A stretch of 53,505 nucleotides of DNA from JBCCMQ01 sp039179985. GTDB lineage: Bacteria > Pseudomonadota > Alphaproteobacteria > Rhodobacterales > Rhodobacteraceae. Below the pieces are notes generated by a model. The model was not told the origin of the DNA. It worked only from the letters and a program-made list of their open reading frames with translations, and searched no databases. The position numbers and the translations under genes are program-made. Position 1 is the stretch's first letter. The number at the start of each line of letters is the position of its first letter. Below, piece by piece: positions 33,751 through 42,114 of this stretch. The stretch spans positions 1 through 53,505 of the forward strand of contig JBCDED010000015.1 of the NCBI GenBank assembly GCA_039179985.1, given 5' to 3'.

Positions 33751-34620
33751 ATGTCCGGCGGATACGACGATCGCGATGGAACCATCTGGATGGATGGCGA
33801 GCTGGTAAACTGGCGGTACGCGAACGTACACATTCTGACCCATGCAATGCACTACGCGAGTTCCGTCTTTGAAGGCGAGCGCGCCTATAACGGCAAGGTC
33901 TTCCTATCGCGCGAGCACTCCGAACGGCTGCACGCCTCAGCCCGGATGATCGACTTTGAGATCCCCTGGACCGTCGAAGAAATCGAAGCGGCCAAGGTGC
34001 AGGTGCTGGAGGCGAACGGGCTCGGCGACGCCTATGTGCGGGCGGTGGCCTGGCGCGGTGCTGGCGAAGATATGGGTGTCGCTTCGGCCAAGAATCCTGT
34101 CCGGCTCGCGGTCGCCGCCTGGGAATGGGGCGCCTACTATGGCGACGCCAAGTACAAGGGCGCGAAGCTGGATATTTCGCAGTGGAAACGACCGAGCCCG
34201 GAAACGATCCCCTGTCACGCCAAGGCGGCCGGGCTTTATATGATCTGCACCATGTCGAAACATGCCGCCGAGGCGAAGGGCTGCTCGGATGCGATGATGT
34301 TTGACTACCGGGGCTACGTAGCCGAAGCCACGGGCGCCAACATCTTCTTCGTCAAGGACGGCGAGGTGCACACACCGGACCCGGACTGCTTTCTCAACGG
34401 TCTGACGCGGCAGACCGTCATCGGGATGCTGAAGGACCGGCAGATCAAGGTGCACGAACGGCACATCATGCCGGACGAACTGGAAAGTTTTGAGCAATGC
34501 TGGCTGACAGGCACGGCCGCGGAAGTGACGCCGGTTGGCCAGATCGGCACCTACAACTTCGAAGTCGGCGCCCTGACGCGGGATATCGCGGAAAGTTACG
34601 AGAAACTGGTGCGCAACTAA
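33751..34620 (+). CDS. ilvE: Branched-chain amino acid aminotransferase
   Basis: A 289-residue PLP class IV transaminase for Leu, Ile and Val. Family features are HAMHYASSVFEGERAY, the Schiff-base Lys in IPCHAKAAGLYM, DYRGYVAEATGANIFF and the C-terminal WLTGTAAEVTPVGQIG. The start ATG 33751 has GAGGAGG ten bases upstream. Divergent from the petP operon. Confidence 0.95.
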   Translation: MSGGYDDRDGTIWMDGELVNWRYANVHILTHAMHYASSVFEGERAYNGKVFLSREHSERLHASARMIDFEIPWTVEEIEAAKVQVLEANGLGDAYVRAVAWRGAGEDMGVASAKNPVRLAVAAWEWGAYYGDAKYKGAKLDISQWKRPSPETIPCHAKAAGLYMICTMSKHAAEAKGCSDAMMFDYRGYVAEATGANIFFVKDGEVHTPDPDCFLNGLTRQTVIGMLKDRQIKVHERHIMPDELESFEQCWLTGTAAEVTPVGQIGTYNFEVGALTRDIAESYEKLVRN

Positions 34621-34654
34621 GCGCACCAGCAGAACCTGGACGCATGGGGTGCGT

Positions 34655-35506
34655 CTAGTGCTCCAGGTATTCCACCAGTCCAACGCGACCGTCGCGATTG
34701 ATGTCGAACTCGGCCAGCACCTGACGCGGGTTTTCGGCTGCCCCGCCGTCTTCCCAGTCTGCGAGAATGGCGTCGATGCAGGCGTCGCTCAAACCTTCTT
34801 CGGCCAGAAACGCCGCCTCTTCGGCGCGCGTCTCGCCGTTCAGACGCAGGGTGACCTCGGCCAGCGTCACAAACCCGTTGCCGTCTTCGTCGAACTCCAG
34901 AAAGTCGCGGGCGCGTTCGGCAAGAAGGAAGGCCTCAAGTTCTTCAAAGCTGACCGCACCGTCCTGGTCTGAATCGAGGAAATCGAACTCATCCTGCGCG
35001 ACCTGTGCGGCCGGCAGGGACATCGCGGCCGCCTCTTCGGCGAAATCGTCTTCGATAAACGTGCCGGCGCAGGCGGCAGGGACAACCCGCGACTCCGGCG
35101 GTTCCTCCGCCCGCTCGCGGGTGATCTGCGCGGCGTATTCTTCCGGTGTCAGCAGGTTGTCGCCGTTTGCGTCAATTTCGGCGAACGTCATACGCGCCTC
35201 GGCGGACACCGAGGCTGCCGCCGGGCTTTGGACGGTCAGGGAATAGGCGACCGCGAGCGCAAAGATCGAAGCAAAACCCAAGCCAAAGCGGGCGGTTCGG
35301 GAACGGGCAATCTGGGCCATGAAGGGATCTCCTGTCTGAAGAGGGGTTTCTGCAGGACGCATCAGCTCTCGTTCGACAAGGCCACGCACCGTTTCGCTCA
35401 TCGACAGACCACGACCCATGCTGAGGTCATGGAGCGCCGCCTTTTGCTCGGGCGATACACGGATCTCGATGCTTTCTGTCTTCTTCGAGGGTCGCCGTTT
35501 CTTCAT
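34655..35506 (-). CDS. Ribbon-helix-helix / TM / four EF-hand fusion protein
   Basis: 283 residues counted from ATG 35506 (AAGGA nine bases upstream; ATG 35515 is an alternative). Residues 10-50 look like a ribbon-helix-helix DNA-binding domain: a strand SIEIRVS, then EQKAALHDLS and SMSETVRGLVERELM. Residues 73-93 form one membrane helix. The rest carries four canonical 12-residue EF-hand loops, at Asp112-Glu123, Asp178-Glu189, Asp206-Glu217 and Asp268-Glu279. With positive charges before the helix, the N-terminus should be cytosolic and the EF-hands periplasmic. The architecture suggests a calcium-responsive membrane-bound regulator, but DNA binding is not shown. It is convergent with ilvE. 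Confidence 0.8.
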   Translation of the reverse strand: MKKRRPSKKTESIEIRVSPEQKAALHDLSMGRGLSMSETVRGLVERELMRPAETPLQTGDPFMAQIARSRTARFGLGFASIFALAVAYSLTVQSPAAASVSAEARMTFAEIDANGDNLLTPEEYAAQITRERAEEPPESRVVPAACAGTFIEDDFAEEAAAMSLPAAQVAQDEFDFLDSDQDGAVSFEELEAFLLAERARDFLEFDEDGNGFVTLAEVTLRLNGETRAEEAAFLAEEGLSDACIDAILADWEDGGAAENPRQVLAEFDINRDGRVGLVEYLEH

Positions 35507-35652
35507 GGCCGACATCCTTTCGCGATCGTCGCTGCCCCTTCAGCCAACAGAGGTTGCAGGTTGAATTGAAAGCCAATTCGCGCCCGGACGCCAGAAAATT
35601 AATGTCCGGACACCCTGATATCAATGGGTTAGCCGGCAGGGCGCCGACAAAA

Positions 35653-36600
35653 CTAGCCAAATTTTGTGACGACTCGCCGGGCGCGGCCGCGCTGCAGTTT
35701 GAGCTGCCGTTCGCGGTAGATGATCAGAACACCCGCCGCAATCACAATGGCGGCGCCAACCAGCATATGGCCTGTGGGCGATTCCTCAAAAATTACATAG
35801 CCGATGGCGATGGCAAAAAGCATCGATGCGTATTCAAACGGCGCGACGATGCTGGCGTCACCAAACCGGTAGGCCGAGGTCAGCAGGATCTGCCCGACGC
35901 CGCCGATGAGCCCGGCAAGGATCAGCATTCCGGCGGTGGCCGCGCTCGGGACCACCCAGCCAAAGGGCAGAGTGGCCAGGGACAGGACGCTGGCGGTCAC
36001 GGAAAACCAAAACACGATGGCCGAAGTTTCTTCTGTGTCCACCAGCTTGCGCACAAAGATCTGCGCCATGGCCGCGCAGAACGACCCCGCCAGCACAATG
36101 AGGGCGCCGATGGTCAGCATCGGGTCGGTGGCTTCGTCCGAGAAGGCCGTCAGACGCGGCCAAAGGATGATCAGAACGCCCGCCATACCCATGGCCACCG
36201 CCGTGATGCGTACCTTTCTGATCCGTTCGCCCAGAAGCAAGGCGGCGAGGATCACGACGAAGATCGGCATGGCATACTGGATGGCCTTGACTTCGTAGAG
36301 CGGCAAAATCGCCAGCCCGGCGAAGGAAAGGCCCATGGCGGTCGATCCGATGAGCCCGCGCCACAGGTGGCCCATAGGGTTCTGCGTGCGCAGACCGGTG
36401 CGCAGCTCGCCGCGCGCCATCAGCCAGACCACGATGACCGGAATGGCAAAGAACGACCGGAAAAACACAGCTTCGCCTGGCGGCACCTCTTCGGTCGCCG
36501 CCTTGACAAGGCTTGCCATGACCACAAACAACAAAACCGACACGACCTTTAGACCGATCGCCCTGGTGGCGTCAGGTTTTGGGACGGTCACGCCAGACAA
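35653..36600 (-). CDS. EamA/DMT-family transporter
   Basis: A 315-residue ten-helix permease with two EamA repeats: VPPGEAVFFRSFFAIP in the first, then GLSFAGLAILPLYEVKAIQYAMPIF, and FEESPTGHMLVGAAIVIAAG near the end. The C-terminus is basic. Probably an exporter of unknown substrate. It starts at ATG 36600, with a small ORF upstream on the same strand. Confidence 0.87.
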   Translation of the reverse strand: MSGVTVPKPDATRAIGLKVVSVLLFVVMASLVKAATEEVPPGEAVFFRSFFAIPVIVVWLMARGELRTGLRTQNPMGHLWRGLIGSTAMGLSFAGLAILPLYEVKAIQYAMPIFVVILAALLLGERIRKVRITAVAMGMAGVLIILWPRLTAFSDEATDPMLTIGALIVLAGSFCAAMAQIFVRKLVDTEETSAIVFWFSVTASVLSLATLPFGWVVPSAATAGMLILAGLIGGVGQILLTSAYRFGDASIVAPFEYASMLFAIAIGYVIFEESPTGHMLVGAAIVIAAGVLIIYRERQLKLQRGRARRVVTKFG

Positions 36601-36625
36601 AGGCTGGCGGCCGCGCTAAAGCCGG

Positions 36626-36805
36626 TCAGGCGCGACGTTCGATCTGCACGTAGCGCAACAGGCGCTGGCCGCCCTGGAGGCGGGCCCGGCGATAAAGACT
36701 GTGCAGGGTCTTCGACGGTGTCGTCGATTTGGCCAGATCGAGGCGCAGGTACCGTGACAGGTCCTTTCGCAGGCCGGCGCGCAGGGTATCCAGAGGATGC
36801 CGCAT
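36626..36805 (-). CDS. Small basic hypothetical protein
   Basis: About 59 residues from ATG 36805 (GAAGGGA eight bases upstream). An in-frame upstream start would give 71 residues. It is highly basic, with RAGLRKDLSRYLRLDLAKS and LYRRARLQGGQRLLRYVQIERR. Codon use fits the core. No family recognised. It is 25 bp before the DMT gene. Confidence 0.45.
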   Translation of the reverse strand: MRHPLDTLRAGLRKDLSRYLRLDLAKSTTPSKTLHSLYRRARLQGGQRLLRYVQIERRA

Positions 36806-36874
36806 GGACGATCCCTTCTTTCGTTTGCTCACCATGGGCATGGATCATAGCACAAAACGCGCACTTCTGCACGG

Positions 36875-37915
36875 TCACCCGCGGAAGAGCGTCTCTCCCG
36901 GTTCCAGGCGCGCCGGAAGCTCGATCCGGCGCTGTGTCGGTTCGTCGGCCCCGGCGGAGGTGGCCTCGACGATGAGGCGCGCCGCTTCCTGCCCAACTGT
37001 CCGGCGGCTGCTGTCCATGGTCGCAATGCGTAAAGGCAGCCCGTCGAGGATTTCCATTCCGTTGAAACCCGCTAGCCCCATTTCGCCGGGCACATCGATG
37101 CCCTGTTCCATGCAATAGAGCAGCCCGCCTGCCGCGATCATGTCGTTCGAGTAATAGAGAAACTCGATGCCCGGGGTGCGGTCCAACACCTCCGCCGTCA
37201 TCTCGCGGCCCTTTTTGAAGCCAGATCCGCCCTCGTAGAAGACATGATCGGCCACTTCGAGACCGGCTTTGGCCAGCCCTTCGGTGAACCCTTCGAACCG
37301 TTTGCGCGCCCGGTGGTCGAGCGGCATCTTGGTGCCGAGGAACCCGATTTGCCGGTACCCTGCGTCGAGTACGGCAGCGGCCATTTCAAGACCGGCCTTG
37401 CGGTGCGAGATTCCGACCGAACAGTCGATGGGTTCGCCATCCACATCCATGATCTCGATCACCGGAATGCCCGAGGCGCGCATCATCGCGCGCGCCGTTT
37501 CGGTGTGTTCGAGGCCGGCGACAATCACGCCTGAGGGACGCCAGGACAGCATCTCATAAAGCACCGCCTCTTCGCGTTCGGGCGAATAATTCGTCACTCC
37601 GACGACAGGTTGCAGATCAGTGTCGTCCAGCACATCGCTGATCCCGGTCATCACTTCCGGGAAGACCATGTTGGACATGGACGGGATGATAACCGCCACA
37701 AGGTTCACACGCTGCGATGCCAGCGCACCCGCGATCTTGTTGGGCACGTAACCCAGCGTGCGCGCGGCTTCGAGCACCCGGTCGCGGGTCGCCTCGGAGA
37801 CGTCGCCGCGGTTACGCAACACCCGGCTGACAGTCATCTCGCTGACGCCCGAAGCTTCAGAAACGTCCCGCAGCGTCAACGGGCGGCGCGGAGAATGGGC
37901 TGGGCTGTCTGTCAC
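36875..37915 (-). CDS. LacI-family transcriptional regulator
   Basis: About 346 residues. The N-terminal helix-turn-helix LTLRDVSEASGVSEMTVSRVL and hinge helix NKIAGALASQRVN are typical LacI. The periplasmic-binding-like domain follows, with VAVIIPSMSNMVFPEVMTGI and YYSNDMIAAGGL. It resembles gluconate-type GntR/LacI repressors. The start is uncertain: GTG 37915 is chosen from the family N-terminus; ATG 37963 is open in frame but has no clear ribosome site. No sugar operon is adjacent, so the target is unknown. Confidence 0.85.
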   Translation of the reverse strand: MTDSPAHSPRRPLTLRDVSEASGVSEMTVSRVLRNRGDVSEATRDRVLEAARTLGYVPNKIAGALASQRVNLVAVIIPSMSNMVFPEVMTGISDVLDDTDLQPVVGVTNYSPEREEAVLYEMLSWRPSGVIVAGLEHTETARAMMRASGIPVIEIMDVDGEPIDCSVGISHRKAGLEMAAAVLDAGYRQIGFLGTKMPLDHRARKRFEGFTEGLAKAGLEVADHVFYEGGSGFKKGREMTAEVLDRTPGIEFLYYSNDMIAAGGLLYCMEQGIDVPGEMGLAGFNGMEILDGLPLRIATMDSSRRTVGQEAARLIVEATSAGADEPTQRRIELPARLEPGETLFRG

Positions 37916-38007
37916 GAGAAAAAAGACCACGGTCGGTGAAGTGTGCGTCCCTGATACTGGCATTCGGGGGCGAGGCCAAGGTGCGGCAAACCGGACCGAA
38001 TTTCGGT

Positions 38008-40104
38008 TCAGGCAAAGAGAAAGTCGCCCGCGCTCAGATCGTTCGTGGACACGCCGGAGAGCCGCACCGAGGCTTCTGCGCTGAGAAGCACGTGCGTGTC
38101 AGCACCGTCCTGCGACATCACAAGGTCGCTGAACGCACTGAGAAAAAGGGAGGCTGATAGGTCGATCCTGTCCGTTCCGGGAAAAAAATCTTCCACCCGA
38201 TCATGGCCGCTGGCGTCACCAAAAACGAAGCGGTCGGATCCGCCGCCGCCGCGCAGGCGGTCGTCGCCACCGGCACCATCGAGCCAGTCGTCCCCGGCGC
38301 CGCCGAGAAGAAAATCATCGGCCGGCGTTCCCAAAAGGCCCTGATCCGACGTCACCTCAGGCCTGTCCGCCTCCAGATCCCTGCTGCGCTGCTGTTGGGA
38401 GAACGCCGGGGCGACCGGGTCGGTCTCCGGCACTACGCTGGCTGCCCCGGTGGGCGCGAAGGGCGCATCCGCCTCTTCAAGGTCCGCTTCCGCCACGGCG
38501 CGCAGCGTTTCCAAACTGGGGCCGCCCCGGGCAGGCTCAAGATCGGCGGAGACCTCTTTAAATCCATAGCTCGCTTCGGTCCCGCCCAGCCGCGTGAGGT
38601 TGGTCATATCAAGGGCGCGCAGGGTCTCGGCAGAAAGGGTTGTGCCGGACGCGGTGTAGATCTCTGTGGTGTTACCCTGATAGGTGATTTTTGCACCCCA
38701 ATCCGTGGGCTTGATCACGAGCTGTACGGGACCGTGAAACAGCGGAAAGGCCGAGAGGTCGAGACTGTCGGCGGAGGGATCAAAATCCATGATCCTGTCA
38801 GTCGCGCCGTCAAAGGCAAGCTGAAAAACGTCCTGCCCGTCGCCGCCCGTCAGACGGTCTGTGCCCGTGCCGTCGCGCAGGATGTCGCGGCCGGCACCGC
38901 CCGACAGGTCGTCGTTGCCGGCACCGCCCGACAGGATGTCGTCGCGGCTCGTGCCAACCAGTGTCTCCGGCGTTGTGCCGCCATAGATAACCGAGCCAAG
39001 ATCATCCAGACCGGCGGCAAACCGGGTCAGGCCGGTTTCGGTTTCGCTGGTCGCAAAGACGCTGAGCGTACCGTTCCAGCTTGTAAGCGCCAGGGCAGCG
39101 AGCGAGGTCAGCGCCGTCTCGGCCGTGTCCGCCACAGTTTCGTGGTGAAAGAGCTTTCCGCCGGGCAGGAGACTGAAGAGCGAAAAACCACGGTCGGACC
39201 CGCCGGCAACCAGAAACACATGGTGGCCATGTGCGATGACCTCGAGCTCGGTCAGGCCCTGGAACCGCGTTCCCTGATCGTCGACGATGTGGTCGGTTGT
39301 CAGGAACTGCCCGTCCCCATTCAGTTCCAGAACGGTGATCGAACTGCTGCCGGTGGCCCCCACAAAGACAAAGGTCTTGCCCAGATGATCCACCGTGCGC
39401 AGGACGGTGGCGTCCTGCAGGAAGACACCCGCCGCGGGGCCAACCGTGTCCGACAGGGCGAGCGACCCATCCGGGCTGACGCGGTAGGCGCGTATCTCCT
39501 GGATGCCCGCGGGTGTGGCGACGATGAAATCGGTGCCGCCCGCCTGAGCCGCCGTGATGTCGCGCAGCGCGCCGGTCGCGATCCCCGTGCGGTAGTCGAG
39601 AGCACCGGCGGAAAGCGCGAAGGTCTCAAGCCGCTGTGTCTCGGCGTTGGCAGCAAAAAGATAGTCCGTGCCGCCCGACTGGAGCGCAACGGTGGCCGAC
39701 AGCGCACCCCGCCCGGCCAGATCCCCTGTGATGGCGCCGGGCGCAGTGAGGTGACCCGCAGCGCTGACACCGTAAAGGCCCGTCGCGGCATCGGTGTTGT
39801 CGAAGAGCGCCAGCCGCGCGCCGCCGAGGGTCAGATAATCGAACTCGCCGCGCGTGCCCGGGGCCGGGGCGCTGAGTGTCAGCGACTGATCGGCCTCGAA
39901 AGCGGGGACGCCGCTTGACACATCGAACCGCAACAGATGCGCGCCACCGTAAGCCGAGGCCAGAAGCCGCGGCCCCAAAGCCGTGTCCAGCACTTCAAGC
40001 GCAGACAATATTTCAGCACCCGCACCGGGAAACCCGGTCCGCGTCGCCGGAGGCGAAAACGAAAGCACGCAGAAGTACCCTTGGCTGGCCCGTTCTGACC
40101 GCAC
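38008..40104 (-). CDS. Beta-propeller RTX calcium-binding protein, type I secreted
   Basis: Up to 698 residues from GTG 40104. The N-terminal half (to about 365) is made of repeated strands such as GGTDYLFAANAETQRLETF and GKTFVFVGATGSSSITVLEL, which looks like a lactonase/WD-type beta-propeller. Two RTX blocks follow: around 384-430 (DDILSGGAGNDDLSGGAGRD) and around 595-650 (DDFLLGGAGDDWLDGAGGDD). Each is followed by a DFDPSADSLDLS or DFFPGTDRIDLS calcium-domain end. No Sec signal, so secretion through a type I system with a C-terminal signal is expected. The true start is uncertain. Export genes are not in the window. Confidence 0.8.
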   Translation of the reverse strand: MRSERASQGYFCVLSFSPPATRTGFPGAGAEILSALEVLDTALGPRLLASAYGGAHLLRFDVSSGVPAFEADQSLTLSAPAPGTRGEFDYLTLGGARLALFDNTDAATGLYGVSAAGHLTAPGAITGDLAGRGALSATVALQSGGTDYLFAANAETQRLETFALSAGALDYRTGIATGALRDITAAQAGGTDFIVATPAGIQEIRAYRVSPDGSLALSDTVGPAAGVFLQDATVLRTVDHLGKTFVFVGATGSSSITVLELNGDGQFLTTDHIVDDQGTRFQGLTELEVIAHGHHVFLVAGGSDRGFSLFSLLPGGKLFHHETVADTAETALTSLAALALTSWNGTLSVFATSETETGLTRFAAGLDDLGSVIYGGTTPETLVGTSRDDILSGGAGNDDLSGGAGRDILRDGTGTDRLTGGDGQDVFQLAFDGATDRIMDFDPSADSLDLSAFPLFHGPVQLVIKPTDWGAKITYQGNTTEIYTASGTTLSAETLRALDMTNLTRLGGTEASYGFKEVSADLEPARGGPSLETLRAVAEADLEEADAPFAPTGAASVVPETDPVAPAFSQQQRSRDLEADRPEVTSDQGLLGTPADDFLLGGAGDDWLDGAGGDDRLRGGGGSDRFVFGDASGHDRVEDFFPGTDRIDLSASLFLSAFSDLVMSQDGADTHVLLSAEASVRLSGVSTNDLSAGDFLFA

Positions 40105-40236
40105 GCTAAGCCAATATGGTTAACGCTCGGTTCGTATGCGTCCGCAGCCAGCGACCCACAATGCGGATCAGGCTCAGCGGCGAAGGGCGACTTTGGTCTT
40201 TGCTTGGCGGCCCAAATTGCCCATAACCGGCGCGCA

Positions 40237-40313
40237 GGCCCCGTGGCTCAACTGGATAGAGCAGCCCCCTCCTAAGGGGCAGGTTGCAGGTTCGAATCCT
40301 GCCGGGGTCGCCA
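40237..40313 (+). tRNA. tRNA-Arg (anticodon CCT)
   Basis: 77-nt cloverleaf. Acceptor GGCCCCG pairs with CGGGGTC (one G-U), the anticodon loop CTCCTAA gives CCT, the T-loop is GGTTCGAATCC, and CCA is encoded at 40311-40313. Confidence 0.95.
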
Positions 40314-40797
40314 TTGCAGACGGGCTATATGTTCGGTTTAGAACGCTTCGGGGTCGGTTGACTTGATTGCTCCCTCATTTTTCCCGGCTGTGCACGGCGC
40401 CGCTTCCGGGCGACTGCCTTATGACAATTCTCGGAACCGAAACGTGCGTCGGTGCGCTTCACCAAGTTGCTACGTGTCGCGGGCTTGCCACTCTGTAGCA
40501 GAGGCAGCTCGATCGCCCGGTGGTGGCCAACCCGCCCGAACCATGGTTGGGCGATCCATTGACCGACGGGCGACTGCAACGCAACCCGCCGAGAGCGGAC
40601 TTTGTTTGCGACAAGCCCGGAAGAGGAAAGGAAGCGCCCATCGCGCGATAGGCTAGAGCGCGAGCGCGAGGAGCAGGCAATCCTTGAACGGGATGAACGA
40701 GAGTTCGATACAGTGTTCATCCGTGATGGCGACGACGTAATCCCGTTCTGATTCAGCCTTGCGCGGCAGGACCTCAGCAGCTAGTTGAACGTCTGTT
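40314..40797. other. 484-bp gap between two tRNA genes, no confident gene
   Basis: Frames in both directions are open for about 130 codons, but none resembles a known protein. On the plus strand a short frame ending at TGA about 40751 reads ERDEREFDTVFIRDGDDVIPF near its end. This looks protein-like and could be the tail of a decayed accessory or phage gene. Confidence 0.3.
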
Positions 40798-40873
40798 GCC
40801 TCAATAGCTCAGCTGGTAGAGCAGGTCCTTCGTAAGGACAAGGTCGGGGGTTCGAGTCCCTCTTGAGGCACCA
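40798..40873 (+). tRNA. tRNA-Thr (anticodon CGT)
   Basis: 76-nt cloverleaf. Acceptor GCCTCAA pairs perfectly with TTGAGGC, the anticodon loop TTCGTAA gives CGT, the T-loop is GGTTCGAGTCC, and discriminator A and CCA are encoded. The Fic-gene stop lies three bases beyond its 3' end on the opposite strand. A second CGT tRNA-Thr, cut in half, lies at 42009-42053. Confidence 0.92.
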
Positions 40874-40876
40874 CCA

Positions 40877-41488
40877 TCATTCGTCCGCCGCAGCAATCTG
40901 TTCGTTGGCAAGGCGTCCAACCATTTCCTGCAAAACAGACAGGTCGGGCTGCTGCCCTTTCTCATACGAAGCGTGTGCAACCTTCAGCGCTTCTACGTAC
41001 TCATCTCTGTTCTGCTTGATCAGTTCGGGCAGAATAACTGGTCCTGGCAGAGCGCCACCGCTTTTCACGCAAAGTGCGAAGTATGCCGCTGCCCGAGCCG
41101 TTCGGCCATTTCCGTTTATGAAAGGATGGATGTAGTTCACACGCCACAAGATGTACGTGGCGAGCGCAATCGCATCCGCCTGATGCCAAGCGCTATTCAC
41201 CTGATTGACGAAAGTATCCATGAGCGCCGAAACACGGTGTGCCTGCGGACATGGTCGTTCACCTGCGCACACCTCGCAGGGACGGAACGCACCACCGCTT
41301 GTGTGTAGACATGCAATGGCGTGGTAGTTCAGGGCTTTTAGTAATGCGGTAGAAAGGTGAAATTGCTGCGTCTGAACAGCAATATCAATTGTTGATAGCA
41401 GGAAAGAGTAGTGGCGCTCGGCGTTGGATGCTTCTAGCGAACGATAGGCCGGGTTGTTTTCCGTTCCGAACAGTTCGAATAATATCAA
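40877..41488 (-). CDS. Fic-domain protein (probable AMP-transferase toxin)
   Basis: A 203-residue protein with a complete active motif HPFINGNGRTAR (His121 to Arg132), which supports nucleotide transfer from ATP to target hydroxyls. Just before it, where Fic proteins have the target-docking flap after GGAFR, there is a Cys-rich insert (Cys60, Cys71, Cys74, Cys80, with His62 and His84) that could bind zinc or form disulfides. The start is TTG 41488, overlapping the stop of the small upstream gene, a typical toxin-antitoxin coupling. No (S/T)xxxE(G/N) inhibitory motif was found by eye. The target is unknown. Confidence 0.85.
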   Translation of the reverse strand: MILFELFGTENNPAYRSLEASNAERHYSFLLSTIDIAVQTQQFHLSTALLKALNYHAIACLHTSGGAFRPCEVCAGERPCPQAHRVSALMDTFVNQVNSAWHQADAIALATYILWRVNYIHPFINGNGRTARAAAYFALCVKSGGALPGPVILPELIKQNRDEYVEALKVAHASYEKGQQPDLSVLQEMVGRLANEQIAAADE

Positions 41489-41679
41489 CCGGCCGCCTCA
41501 AGCCCATACTTATCGGCAATCATTTTTTCGACATCTGCGCGGGTGATGTCGCTGTCATCATCAATCATGCTCATCACACCTGACACCATTTGACGGCGAC
41601 GCTGTTCCGCTGTCATCTTTCGCTTTGCGGCCTCGCGCAAAGCTTCGAGAAGTTTTGGGTCTGATTTTACGGTCGTCAT
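41485..41679 (-). CDS. Small protein upstream of Fic, putative antitoxin
   Basis: 64 residues, mostly helical and charged, with DPKLLEALREAAKRKMTAEQR and a DDSDITRADVEKMIADKYG end. The start ATG 41679 has GGGAGA upstream. Its TGA overlaps the Fic TTG start (TTGA), so translation is coupled. Size and position fit the small antitoxins paired with Fic toxins, but the canonical inhibitory helix motif is not evident, so this is inference from context. Confidence 0.6.
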   Translation of the reverse strand: MTTVKSDPKLLEALREAAKRKMTAEQRRRQMVSGVMSMIDDDSDITRADVEKMIADKYGLEAAG

Positions 41680-42008
41680 CGTGATCTCCCAATCCCGGTG
41701 AGCAGATCGGCCCTCTTTGTTCAGCTTGGAGCCGTTACATACCTTTATAGGTGCTCGACTATGCTAACAAAACAAGGCCTAAATGTGTAGTTCAAAAATA
41801 AAAAAATCGTTAAGAGTCAAAGCGATGGCTAAGCGACTCTAAACTCAGGACAATTTGTCATTGCTAAGCGCGTTTCCGCTGAGAGCGGAGGAAGTGTTGC
41901 AAGCGGGTTGCCGCGCCAAGGTGCCTGAAAATCCTCGAAACATTCTCGAAAGCCGGATTCTCGAAAACACCTAACGTCTTGATGATGTAGTTATAATCAG
42001 GCGCGCCG
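41680..42008. other. AT-rich gap with iterated octamers
   Basis: No gene. 41740-41870 is clearly AT-richer than the core and probably holds the promoter of the antitoxin-Fic pair. At 41933-41966 three related octamers occur: CCTCGAAA, TCTCGAAA and TCTCGAAA. Confidence 0.5.
41933..41966. repeat. Three iterated TCTCGAAA-type octamers
   Basis: CCTCGAAA 41933-41940, TCTCGAAA 41944-41951 and TCTCGAAA 41959-41966, spaced 11 and 15 bp, about 40 bp from the broken tRNA-Thr. They could be integrase arm sites or regulator sites. Confidence 0.4.
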
Positions 42009-42053
42009 TCACTCATTACGAATGACGTGCTCTACCATCTGAGCTACAGCGGC
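42009..42053 (-). pseudogene. 5' half of a broken tRNA-Thr (CGT)
   Basis: On the reverse strand GCCGCTG, then TAGCTCAGATGGTAGAGC, then the anticodon arm with loop TTCGTAA. This is the 5' half of a CGT tRNA-Thr. After the anticodon stem the sequence continues GTGACGGCGCGCC and has no T-arm or matching acceptor strand. The break in the anticodon stem is a classical integration position. The 3' half was not seen in the window. Confidence 0.75.
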
Positions 42054-42114
42054 GACCCTGCTCTACTATGGCGCGGGTTTGTCGAGGTCAACCATGTTTG
42101 GCGGGCGTGGCGGC

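Noticed and set aside
34639..34655. GACGCA-TGGGG-TGCGTC hairpin between ilvE and the EF-hand gene as a terminator
   Set aside because: No T-run on either strand, and it overlaps the stop codon of the EF-hand gene.
38220..39000. GGCGG-rich tandem repeats inside the propeller-RTX gene considered as a CRISPR or minisatellite
   Set aside because: They encode RTX nonapeptides in frame; there are no equal spacers or conserved direct repeats.
40325..40720. 131-codon reverse frame between the two tRNAs
   Set aside because: Low-complexity Ser/Arg-rich translation with no family resemblance and no ribosome site.
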